A stretch of DNA of 64,000 nucleotides from Agaricus subrufescens (taxonomy: Eukaryota; Basidiomycota; Agaricomycetes; Agaricales; Agaricaceae): contig CM057066.1 in the NCBI GenBank assembly GCA_029945375.1, positions 2,404,125-2,468,124 of the forward strand, in the 5' to 3' direction. Under the pieces are notes generated by a model. That model saw only the letters and a program-made list of their open reading frames with translations, did no database searches and had not been told where the DNA came from. The position numbers and the translations under genes are program-made. Shown piece after piece: positions 11,285-21,063 of the stretch. Position 1 is the first letter of the stretch; each line of letters begins with the position of its first letter.

Positions 11285-14212
11285 ATGCCCGACATCCAGG
11301 CACGCAGATCCAAACGAGCAGCTGCCAAAGCAGCCAGACACGCAATTAGAGCCCAAATGCGGGACATGGCCGAACACGGGTACAACCCGAAGAACGAAAT
11401 GCTCGGCAAGAAAAGTAGATCCAAGGCGAGTAGTGTCCGCTCGTCTTCTGCCATCCCTATCCGAAGAACCCCAGTCCCCACCGAACATACCTCTGCACTA
11501 ACCGAGGACAATCTCCTCGCCCACAGCCAACATGCACATGAGGACCCCACGGGGTCCCCACGAGGTCGTTCCAGACCCACCTCCGTTATCCTCACCCCAC
11601 GTGCCCCCCCTAGCGTTTCAGATTCATCTGTCGCATCCCTAACTCTTTCAGATATCGCCGAAGCCCGGCGGAGCATGCCCGAAACATACGGAGACATGAC
11701 AGATGAAGCCATCCGTCGTACCTTCCGCGAACAAGTCGAAGAAGAGAAATTCCAGCGTATGAACGAACAAGAAATTCAGGCTCACCTGGAACGACAGGCC
11801 CGTCGATCCAGCGCCCCCTCCCCACCACCCCGATCCTCCCCTCACTCTCCCACCCAATCAGAATCTGTAGGTCTCCTCAAAATCAGAGCGGACCAAGAAG
11901 AAAACGAAGGCCTAGGCACGCTTTCGGAAGAGCAGATCCGAAACAATTACAACATGGAGACGAGGGAAGACGCCCTTCCCCCCCCCAAACCCATCCCCAC
12001 CCCGCGCACCCCGCCTACTAACAAACATATTATTCTAGATAAAGACCGGACCCCGCGGTCTCCCGCAGTGCAAGCGGTTGAGCAGGCCACCTACGCGGCC
12101 CTCAAACAACTGGAGAAGGACACCAACCCCATGCACATCACCAGTTCACAACAACTGGATGACTTCGAGGCGTCCATCATGCTGAGCAAAGTCCAAACTG
12201 ATCACATCAGAAATCAACAGTTCTCCCGCCCAGTATCCCCTTCCCCCGCCAACACTAAAGACACCTTCTCATTCGAGGAACTTTCCCACATCCGCGAAAT
12301 ATGGGCCGAGCTGGCCACCTATTACGCCAATTTCGACCCGGACCGCATTAGTAACACTCACGCCTTGGCTGAACCGGCGTACATGTTCATTAAACTTTAC
12401 GAAAAGACCAAATGGGCCACGGTCAAAGTCGGCCATGGTAACGCCAAAGACTTATACAAAGCTAATCCCCCACCCACAGAGTCCCTCCCCCCGGCAAACA
12501 TGGATACGAGCGAAGACCCTGCTCCCTCCCACTCCAATGAAGCCCCGCCGGGCTCCCCACCCTCCCCCACTCTTTCATACGCTGACCCTCCCCCGAAGAC
12601 ATCCATAGACCCCAACTTCCCCCCCTTACCCGCTCCAGGCAACGTGGACAACAAACCCGTGCCTACCCCAAAGAAATCCTCGCCACAGCCCTTCAAAATG
12701 GGCCTCCCACGCCCCCTCCCTACAAAGTCGAACGCCAAACCCACCAAACTACCCTCCCAACAATCCACCCACTCCATTAACATCGCCTCACCTCTCTCTG
12801 CTGCCGAAATCAAAGCGTTAGCCGCTAAGAGCGTCACTGGCACAATCACATCTCTGGAAGTCGCATATGCCCAGAACCGCAAAAACAATCGCGTCGCTTT
12901 CAGTGCCAACACACACGATAACGAGAAAGCGGCTATACAAGAACACATCCGCATTCACAAAGAAAAGTACGGAGGTGACAAGCCCACCCCCGCTGCACCT
13001 ACAAACACCACATCCGACAAACCCACCACCAAACCTTCCCCCAAGGCGTCGTATGCCCAGGCCGCCAAACCCTCCCCCCCCACACAAGGCGCCTTCACCC
13101 CGGAGGCCATGAGCATCATCAAAACATGCCTCGAACAAGGCATGACCCTCGAACATGTCATGCAAATTACTGGCGGAGGCCTTACTCGTCTTCCCCCCCC
13201 CCCTACCCCCAAACCCGCCCCCAAGAAAGTAAATCCTAAATCCGTCCCCACCCCGCGCTCTGTAGCCATCTCCAAAGGGCCAAGCCGAAAGTCGGCCATA
13301 TTCCCCCTAGACGGCAATCTCCTCGACCACCACTTCGCCAGCCCCGCAGATGTTGTGGAAGGTATAAATAAATATCTAACCGAAGCCGACAGCAGCATGA
13401 GAGCAGAAATCATCAAGGTTACAACGGAATCCGCTCACGTATTCCTAAACGAAGTGCCCAACCAAGGCGGATTCAGCCTCCTCCGCAACGCCGTCGTGGC
13501 GGCCCTTGATCTCATGGGCGACCCCGAAGTATATCCCTTGCCATTCGCTCCACAGTCTGAGGCGCATCTCATTCTCAAAAATCTTGACTTATACACCACC
13601 CGCTTCAGCACTAGACCCGAAGACCAAATCACTGGCGAACAAGTTATCGACCTACTAAGTAAGTGCTCACGCCTTAACGGACTCACATGTGTCCGCGTAC
13701 CGCGCATAGTCAAATCCAGAGGATCCGTCGACACGGCCGTCGCCTTCGTTGACGTCTGGGACTCCCAGAACGGCATTGTCACACGCAACATTGTCAATAA
13801 AGTATATCACATCGCGGGTAAGTTCGTCAGAATAGAATACGCTCGCCCTAGAGAATTCGTTCCCCAATGTCAAAAATGCTGGTCCTGGACCCACGGTACC
13901 AGGTCATGCCGCATTAACCACGATAGATGTGCGAGGTGCAAAGGAGGCCACCGTACTGAAAATCACGACATCCACGCCGAATGCTGCGCTGAAAAGCGCA
14001 AGGAAACAGGTAAACCCGTCAAATGCCCCCACCCCCCCTCATGTAAAAACTGCGGCGAAAGCCATTCCGCTAACGACGCTGCATGCGTCTACAAACAGAA
14101 TCAACACAACAAGGAATGGCATCGCGTCCGAGCCATCGACGACAGAATCAAAAGACTCGAGAGTAACAAAGCAGCCATCGCTGAAATTGCACAAACCAAG
14201 GTAAACGTTTAA
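11285..14212 (+). CDS. LINE ORF1: Gag-like nucleic-acid-binding protein
   Basis: The reading frame is 975 residues and uninterrupted. In LINEs, ORF1 proteins coat the element RNA. The N-terminal two thirds are Pro/Thr/Ser-rich, low in complexity and probably disordered. A more globular region spans about residues 670-855. It is followed by retroviral-type zinc knuckles: CQKCWSWTHGTRSC (CX2CX4HX4C, about 861-874), CARCKGGH soon after, and CKNCGESHSANDAAC (CX2CX3HX6C, about 920-934). A basic, helix-prone tail ends the protein. The stop is separated by one base from the ATG of ORF2 (TAATATG). The start is the first ATG after the C-rich 5' UTR. Confidence 0.88.
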   Translation: MPDIQARRSKRAAAKAARHAIRAQMRDMAEHGYNPKNEMLGKKSRSKASSVRSSSAIPIRRTPVPTEHTSALTEDNLLAHSQHAHEDPTGSPRGRSRPTSVILTPRAPPSVSDSSVASLTLSDIAEARRSMPETYGDMTDEAIRRTFREQVEEEKFQRMNEQEIQAHLERQARRSSAPSPPPRSSPHSPTQSESVGLLKIRADQEENEGLGTLSEEQIRNNYNMETREDALPPPKPIPTPRTPPTNKHIILDKDRTPRSPAVQAVEQATYAALKQLEKDTNPMHITSSQQLDDFEASIMLSKVQTDHIRNQQFSRPVSPSPANTKDTFSFEELSHIREIWAELATYYANFDPDRISNTHALAEPAYMFIKLYEKTKWATVKVGHGNAKDLYKANPPPTESLPPANMDTSEDPAPSHSNEAPPGSPPSPTLSYADPPPKTSIDPNFPPLPAPGNVDNKPVPTPKKSSPQPFKMGLPRPLPTKSNAKPTKLPSQQSTHSINIASPLSAAEIKALAAKSVTGTITSLEVAYAQNRKNNRVAFSANTHDNEKAAIQEHIRIHKEKYGGDKPTPAAPTNTTSDKPTTKPSPKASYAQAAKPSPPTQGAFTPEAMSIIKTCLEQGMTLEHVMQITGGGLTRLPPPPTPKPAPKKVNPKSVPTPRSVAISKGPSRKSAIFPLDGNLLDHHFASPADVVEGINKYLTEADSSMRAEIIKVTTESAHVFLNEVPNQGGFSLLRNAVVAALDLMGDPEVYPLPFAPQSEAHLILKNLDLYTTRFSTRPEDQITGEQVIDLLSKCSRLNGLTCVRVPRIVKSRGSVDTAVAFVDVWDSQNGIVTRNIVNKVYHIAGKFVRIEYARPREFVPQCQKCWSWTHGTRSCRINHDRCARCKGGHRTENHDIHAECCAEKRKETGKPVKCPHPPSCKNCGESHSANDAACVYKQNQHNKEWHRVRAIDDRIKRLESNKAAIAEIAQTKVNV

Positions 14213-14213
14213 T

Positions 14214-15555
14214 ATGTCCAATACACCTAACGCAAACCTCGACGAGTGTCGAATACTCGCCCCCCCCTCATTTAACATATGGTCATTTAATGCTAACAAA
14301 AGCTGGGACAACACGACGCTCACTCTCGAGCGATGTGCCCCATTCATTGACATCATTCTTTTCCAGGAACCAGGCTGGAAGCGCGTACGCTCCCAACCAT
14401 CCACCACTAACCGAGAAGGGGATGACGCCTATGGCCCCCCCATCCATCCCTCCTGGACCCCTCTCCTCCCCGCGTTCGACAACACCAAACCTGACTCATT
14501 CCACCCTCGCGTTCTCACGTATGTTAATAAAAGACTTATATCTCTTACCCCCCAATTTAGATCCGACATAATCAAACACGAAGACATTTCTCTAGTCACC
14601 CTGAAACACCCAGGCCCTCTACGACAAACCACTAACATCCTTAACGTCTACAACGATAGCCGTACCCACAAAGCCCTCGAAATCCTCGAGACCGACCAAC
14701 ATAGGTTCCCTGATATTGACATATGCGCAGGCGATTTCAATATTCAAGACGTAGAATGGGATAGAGGGGCCAGAGCACACTATGGCCCTAACTCGCTAAG
14801 CTCCAGACTAATTAACGCTACTAGCTCTCTGGGCACACTACGCGCCATTCCGTCCAATCCCGACGCCCCCACCCACGTTCCTCACCAAAAGGAAGGAGTT
14901 CGACCATCCATCATCGACCTCTGTTTCGCCTCACCCCACCTCATCGAGGATCAACGGTTCAACTTTACGACTCAGGACGACGACGTCAGTAGATTCAACT
15001 CTGACCACAACCCGATCCACATCAAAATCCCTAACAAAGGGCAAGAGGATACGATAGGTAAAATGTTCATCGATAGATACTCGAAAGAAGAGGATGCATT
15101 CGTTACAGACGTCATCCAGGAAACTAACTCCCTCAGAATGAACATGGGCCTGCCCACCGACAAAGATCAAATTGAAAACTTCACCACAGGTATGGCAAAG
15201 ATTTTCTCCTCTGCTTGGGAACGTCATGCCGTTATGGCTAAACCATCCCGCCATTCCAAAAAATGGTGGGACAAGGAATGCAAGTCACTGTTTAACGACA
15301 TGAGGCTTAATCGCCTTCATGGTCAGAAACGTGACCCAATTAAATATACTAATCTCAGAAAGGTAGCGAAAGCTAAGCGGAACAATCACTATAGCAAAGC
15401 CATCAAATACACGGCGGTCGATAAGAAAAGACCATGGGACCTCATAGACTGGACCTGCGAGCGAAGACTGCCCACCACCGAAGCTATCCTCGACCAAAAT
15501 GGTAAACCATGTAACGATGACATATCCCTCTTTAACGCTATTCACTCCACCTTTA
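14214..15555 (+). pseudogene. LINE ORF2, 5' part: apurinic-type endonuclease domain
   Basis: This is the first 447 codons of ORF2. Endonuclease/exonuclease/phosphatase-fold motifs are visible: the Asn motif near the start (WSFNANKSW), FQEPGW, CAGDFNIQDVEWD, and SDHNPIHI near residue 270. This domain nicks target DNA in LINE retrotransposition. The frame runs into a DNA element at 15556, which adds about 18 foreign codons and a stop at 15609-15611. Deleting the insert with one TA copy joins this block in frame to 17137, so the original ORF2 was about 1456 codons. Confidence 0.88.
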
Positions 15556-15901
15556 CAGTGGGCAACAAAACCTTTCCAATGTTTTGTACATTTGTAAAGA
15601 ACATGCTATAGCAGTCCAAATAAATTGTGTAAAATCATGAAAATATACAGGAAGGTACATTAGCATCTTGTTTACATGTATGTACAATCCTGTGGCTGTG
15701 CTTTGAATTTAAGTTCAGTTTCAAGAGGGTTTAAGATTGAGGACCATTGGAAAGGTTTTGTTGCTGCTCATTTCAAAGACAGAAAAGGCTAATTGCTGGA
15801 GCTTGCAATGATGTTTGTCAGCTAAAAATGTTACATAATGATATTCTCATGTTGCTTTCACTATCCTGTGACATGTCACACCTGTTATGTCACACCAAAC
15901 C
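15556..15901 (+). repeat. Left long terminal inverted repeat
   Basis: This arm matches 16790-17134 in inverse orientation with only scattered differences. The match ends near CACACCAAACC. Confidence 0.85.
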
Positions 15902-16789
15902 ACTTCCAATATTTGAAAAACATTTACTTGATTATTATATAAGAAATTGTTATTTAGTCAAATATTTTTAGTGATAATTTTGTATCTGGTCTCAGAAAAA
16001 GTTAGCTTGGAACATAATCACACTTATATGATGTGATTAGACCAGTTTCAGCTGTTTTTGTAGATGTTTTTCAATGTATAGTCTTATTAAAATATTATAT
16101 TATCTACTTTTTGGTCACAAATCTCTGGATTGCTAGGTGGTTCTCACTCTAAAATATACTATAGGAGTCTCTAGTCTTCTAATCTTTAATTCTGTCACCC
16201 CTAAAGTGTAGTCAAATGTTTTAATGTACCTGGAAACAGCTTGCAATGTTAGCATAACATGATAGAATCAGGGATACATGTGTGGACTTATGAAAAACAA
16301 GTTTTGATGGACTAAATAATCATGTCATAGGCCCAATATAGTAAAATAAGTACCTTGTAACAAAGTCAATACAGTTCAATAGTAAGAATAAGAAGAAAAA
16401 GGCTAAATCAAAATGGCATATAGAGATAAAGTAATTTACAAGAGGTAATACAGTTATCTGCAACTGTACACTCAGTAACTGAATTGAAATTGCTATGGAT
16501 ATTATATATAGAGTAAATGCTCATGTTTTGAAAGTGAATTTGAGATACTAACATCCAAGCAGCTTTCAAAATTTGACATAAAAAAAGAAGAAATTGTGTT
16601 TTCTAGTGAAAAATGGTACAAATACACTGGAAATGATCAAGAGAATAGCCCCAAGATGTTATGCACATACTTATGAATAATAAATAGCCCATTTGCACAC
16701 AAGTAAGCAACTTTAACCTAGGTACAAGATGAGAAGGCTTCAAAGTTTCAAGCAATAGGAGACTTAGACTATTTTCCAAATTACAGGGG

Positions 16790-17134
16790 GTTTGGTGTGA
16801 CATAACAGGTGTGACATGTCACAGGATAGTGAAAGCAACATGAGAATATCATTATGTAACATTTTTAGCTGACAAACATCATTGCAAGCTCCAGCAATGA
16901 GCCTTTTCTGTCTTTGAAATCAGCAGCAACAAAACCTTTCCAATGGTCCTCAATCTTAAACCCTCTTGAAACTGAACTTAAATTCAAAGCACAGCCACAG
17001 GATTGTACATACATGTAAACAAGATGCCGATGTACCTTCCTGTATATTCTCATGATTTTACATAATTTATTTGGACTGCTATAGCATGTTCTTTACAAAT
17101 GTACAAAACATTGGAAAGGTTTTGTTGCCCACTG
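16790..17134 (-). repeat. Right long terminal inverted repeat
   Basis: Inverse partner of 15556-15901. A single-stranded form of the whole element could fold into a long hairpin. Confidence 0.85.
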
Positions 17135-17136
17135 TA

Positions 17137-20100
17137 ACTCCGCTAACGACCGCAAGGTCACCTTTGATAGTGTCACCAAACACCTAACCCCACTCAATCC
17201 CCGACAATGGAACCCTTTCTCTCCACTCGAACTCACTGACGCACTACATAGCTGCTCAAAAAACTCAGCCCCGGGTCCTGACCATGTCTCGTGGCATCTC
17301 CTGAAATGCATCATCAGGGCGTCCCCAGAATTCACAGCCACCCTCGTTTCTCTGTGCAACGCGTGCGTCCAACAAGGCGTCTGGCCATCACACTTCAAAG
17401 AATCCACCTCGGTCATCATCCCCAAACCGAACAAACCTTCATATGACAAGATCAAGTCATTCCGACCCATCGTCCTCCTCAACACTACTGGTAAACTCTT
17501 TGAGAAAATCATCGCCACTCGCCTTCAATTCGACGGCATCACCCACAATATAATCCATCCTTGTCAAACCAGCGGCATTCTTCAGAGATCTACGGAAGAT
17601 GCGGCCGTTGCTATTACTCACATGGTTAGAAACGCTTGGAGCCGTAAACAGGTCGTATCGGTCCTCGCATTTGATATCGCCCAATTCTTCCCTTCTCTCA
17701 ATCATCTCATCCTATGCGAAATACTCACACACTTTGGATATCCACCACAGATCGTTTCCTTTTTCCAGGACTATCTCGTTAACCGCTTCACTTCGTATAA
17801 TATTAACAACAAAAAATCACAAAAATATGCTTGCGACGTAGGAGTCGGACAAGGAAGCGCGCTCTCGCCTATCCTGTCCACACTCTATATTTCTCCCATC
17901 TTTCACCTGTTGGACAAATGGATTGTACACGACGACTCCTTCATTAAACCGATTTCCTCATTTTTATCCTATGTCAATGACGGCCTCCTTGTAGCTACGG
18001 ACTCCGATTATTCTTCTACTCACGAATCTCTCATCCGCGCGTATACTCATATCACGTCTTTATTTACAGAATTCGGGCTTGTCATGGAACACTCCAAGAC
18101 GGAGCTTTTTAACTTCGCCAAGAAACCAGGCGACCCAAACCCTCCCATCGACCTCGGCGTCGAGCCTTTCACAGGCGATCATCCCCTCCCCGCCAAAACC
18201 GTTTGGAGATACCTCGGCATCTTCTTCGATCGGCCTCTCACCTTCAAGGACCACGTCAAAAGATACGCCACTAGATCCTTTTCGGCTGCCAAATGCCTAC
18301 GTATCCTTGGTAACTCCGCTCGGGGTCTCCTCCCACATCACAAAAAACTCCTCTACACATCATGCGTTATCCCCATAGCCACATACGGTCTCAGATGCTG
18401 GTATCGCCCCGGCACCAGGGGCTTCACATCTAACACTAAAATCTTCAATAGCATGCATCGTGCCGCATCCCTGTGGATTACAGGATCTTTCCGCACTACC
18501 CCTACGGGTGGCGCCATGGCTATGGCAGGCCTTGTCCCTATGCACATCACGCTCAAAAAACTCCACGACAAATCCGTCGCCCGCATGGCCACCCTACACC
18601 GCGGTCACCCCATCCTCGCGCTCACGTACCGCCATATGGCTCAAGGTACCAAGCTACACCCGGATAGCCTTGAGATGATGTCCCGAACGAGAAGGAAGAA
18701 CGCTAAGTCCCCTTTAGACGTCACCAACCTCAACCTTATCGCTGAAACTTTCCATCCCACCCATCCTAAAGCCACACCGGGATCAAGATTCATGGACGTC
18801 CATCATGACAAACTTACCCTCACCCTCCCTCCCCCATCCCTTTCTGCTCCCAAAGAGGTCATCGACGCTCATCACGACCTACTGAATAAAATCATCGCAT
18901 CCCCTGAGGACCATTCCATATGCGCCGTCATGAGCGGCAAGAAGCAAAAAGAAGAGTCAGGCGACCCATCCCTCCCTCTACATTTTCACGCCGCCTACTC
19001 CATCACACATAAGGGATCCCTTATATACTCCAAGACCCTCCCCGCCGGGCGCCGCACGTCCATCGCAAACGCTCATACATGGGCGGCCATCATGGCCATC
19101 ACGAAAATCACTGAACATCTACGCCTACATCCCAACCACAAAGTTCAACACGTCCAACTCCTATCCCCAAGCGTCCCGGTCCTTAGAGGACACATTTTCA
19201 ACAGCGCGTCTCACAAAGGCTGCTCAATCAACATCGCTCTTGCCAGAGCTCTTAGCGACTTAGTCGACGTAGCACCACACATCCACATCTCCATCACCGG
19301 CTTTAGGGCCGCCAGCATGCCCAAATGCCCTCATAAATCCTTTGATCATAAGTGCGCCTCGTGCATTACTAAGCGCACCGCCACAATAGCCAGGCATGCC
19401 AAATACGACCACAAAACCGCTTTCCCCCCTTCCCAAACTCTACAAAAACGACATCTTTCCATTGAAAATGAAGCCCTCTCTCAATGGATCACAGACTTTC
19501 ACAACCCTAAATCCGGATTCTTCAAGGGACGTAAATTCCTCCCCATGACGAATGGCGAATCCGACGATCACCTCGCCCCAACCACTCACGGTAACGGCCC
19601 ATGGATGGGCACCTACTTCTTCACCGCAGCCACCTCATCTACCCAGCTGTACGCTAGGTTTTGCCGTGCTGTCACTAATCACGCCCCTATCGGCAGTTAC
19701 CGCGACAGATTCTTCGCCAACTCCGACCCTCCCCCATCCACTACGTGTCCAGGTCACCCTAACGTCACCGAAACCAGACGTCACATTCTCAACGAATGCC
19801 AATGGTACGCCAGACGCATCGATCACGACTACACTCGCATCGAGGATGTCATATTATTCCTCATCGACAACCCCAAGGCCTTCTCCTTCCAAGGCCCCTC
19901 ATGCCCCAGGAAGGAAGAGGACAAGTGGAACGTCCATGTGGAACACATGCACAGACTCAAAAACCACCGGCGTAGTCTCATCGGTCTAGACCCTATCCCC
20001 CACTCTAACCCCATCTTCATACGCGAAAAGCCGGGCCTCACCTTCGCTCAGCTATTCATCCCCGTCACCTTTGTACGATCAGACGACCATGTCGACATCA

Positions 20101-20165
20101 TACCAGTCCCCGCGGCGGATTACCACAACCATCAAGAAGCCAGGGGCGGCAACCCCATGGCTTAG
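17137..20165 (+). pseudogene. LINE ORF2, 3' part: reverse transcriptase, RNase H-like and C-terminal zinc region
   Basis: This block continues ORF2 after the insertion. RT motifs run in order: SAPGPDHVSWHLLK, IPKPNK, SFRPIVLL, motif A FDIAQFFPSLNH, motif B GVGQGSALSPILS and motif C YVND (about 17970). The expected catalytic pair at motif C is Asp-Asp (YxDD), so the Asn is a probable inactivating change. A degenerate RNase H-like stretch (FHAAYSITHKGSLIYS onward) and a terminal Cys/His segment with CPGHPNVTETRRHIL follow, as in Tad elements. The frame is open for more than 1000 codons, so decay is recent. Without an upstream start it is not an independent gene. Confidence 0.87.
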
Positions 20166-20631
20166 GCTTTACTAAGCTGCGAATAGGGTGGTCGAGGAAG
20201 GACCCTATTGGCTTAGCGGTCTTCGGATTGTGCCAACCTTATCCAGGTTCTGTAACGGTAATTGGTTCCTAACCGCCCTGGATCCCCCTGAGCATGCTCA
20301 GATCTCGTTTTGGTTCCCAGCTTGTTTTCTCGGTTCCACTTTCACTTTCTCTTTTCCGCTATTCATGCGTCTCATGATACGGTCATGTAACTATATGCTA
20401 AGTCTCTGTTTCAGCCTCTCTCCCACTCAGTTCACTGTCTCTGCTTCTCGTATGTTGCTTGGGGCTCCTGTCCGTGTTACATAGTTTCGTGTGCTTTCGG
20501 GTTTTGTTTTCATTTATTCTTCTCACTTTGTTGTTTGGCGATTTGTTTTTTACCACATTCTTCCTGACCTCCGGTCAGGAGCGCTACGCGATTGGGCAGC
20601 GCTTAATAAATTTTGATTTAAAAAAAAAAAA
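20166..20631 (+). other. LINE 3' UTR and poly-A tail
   Basis: T-rich 3' UTR, ending with a small inverted repeat (CTGACCTCCGGTCAG), GCGCTACGCG, TTAATAAATTTTGATTT and about 12 A residues. The same 3' end terminates the fragment at 881, so both copies belong to one family. Confidence 0.85.
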
Positions 20632-20644
20632 CCTTTACCGGACC
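20632..20644. repeat. Target-site duplication, right copy (full-length LINE)
   Basis: CCTTTACCGGACC repeats the sequence at 11119-11131 and marks the 3' junction of the LINE. Confidence 0.9.
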
Positions 20645-21063
20645 TGATAATCCTTCTATTAATATTCTCCAATGTCAAGTCAAGATCTTTGATGAGACGT
20701 CAACATATTTCCAACAGCCTATCGAGCACTTGATAACGGACTTGCAAAACAGTGGGGCTTACCTAAATCCTGTCTTAAATAACGTATGACGACCAATTCA
20801 GAATCCTCGCCAGACTTAGTGTTGAGATTGAAGTTTAAAGTACGCTTCAAGAGGACAGCAAAAAAGTGGGGGCAGTAAGAGGTTGTACCGAGCTGTACAT
20901 CAAAAATATAAAGAAACGTAGAAACAGTCAATTGCAGGGCCAATTCTCCATTTCTCTTCAACATTGTCGTGAACATGTACGATGCCACGCCAATCAGGGG
21001 ACTCCACTCTCTCGGCTTTCGTTATATATGAAACACGGGTGAGGGTTATCCATCAACTTGACA
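20645..21063. other. Displaced upstream region of NLR1 / downstream region of NLR2
   Basis: No gene was recognised. Before the LINE inserted, this 419 bp plus 11016-11131 formed a single spacer of about 535 bp between the NLR2 stop and the NLR1 start. Distal promoter elements of NLR1 may therefore now be about 9.5 kb away. Confidence 0.6.

Larger units (their letters stand above)
15556..17134. mobile_element. Non-autonomous TA-target inverted-repeat element, probably Tc1/mariner-like
   Basis: The element is 1579 bp and starts CAGTGGGCAACAAAACC, ending with its reverse complement. The inverted repeats are about 345 bp long (15556-about 15901 and about 16790-17134) and nearly identical. TA dinucleotides at 15554-15555 and 17135-17136 form the target duplication. 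The central 0.9 kb is AT-rich and has no open frame resembling a transposase. TA targets and CAGT-type ends suggest mobilisation by a Tc1/mariner transposase supplied elsewhere. Near identity of the arms suggests a fairly recent insertion. Confidence 0.88.
11132..20631 (+). mobile_element. Full-length Tad-like LINE with nested DNA element
   Basis: A complete non-LTR retrotransposon is bounded by a 13 bp target duplication and ends in a short A run after TTTTGATTT. Order: a 5' UTR of about 150 bp with a C/T-rich tract, ORF1 (11285-14212), ORF2 (14214-20165, interrupted), and a 3' UTR of about 460 bp. Coding parts are strikingly C-rich, unlike the neighbouring NLR genes. The ORF1 zinc knuckles, endonuclease, RT and a degenerate RNase H-like region fit the Tad clade of fungal LINEs. 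The 1579 bp insertion at 15556-17134 and a changed RT motif make this copy non-functional. It lies head-to-head with NLR1. Confidence 0.92.

Noticed and set aside
11201..11712. Minus-strand frames over the LINE 5' end, possible extension of NLR1 upstream
   Set aside because: They lie inside the LINE and are mirror images of ORF1. NLR1 starts at 11015 by comparison with paralogs.
12397..13416. Long minus-strand open frames across LINE ORF1
   Set aside because: They are antisense shadows of a C-rich, Pro-rich coding sequence and have only Gly/Val-rich low-complexity content.
16603..17053. Short open frames inside the inverted-repeat element as a transposase
   Set aside because: They are at most 66 codons, partly inside the inverted repeat, and show no DDE/D motif.
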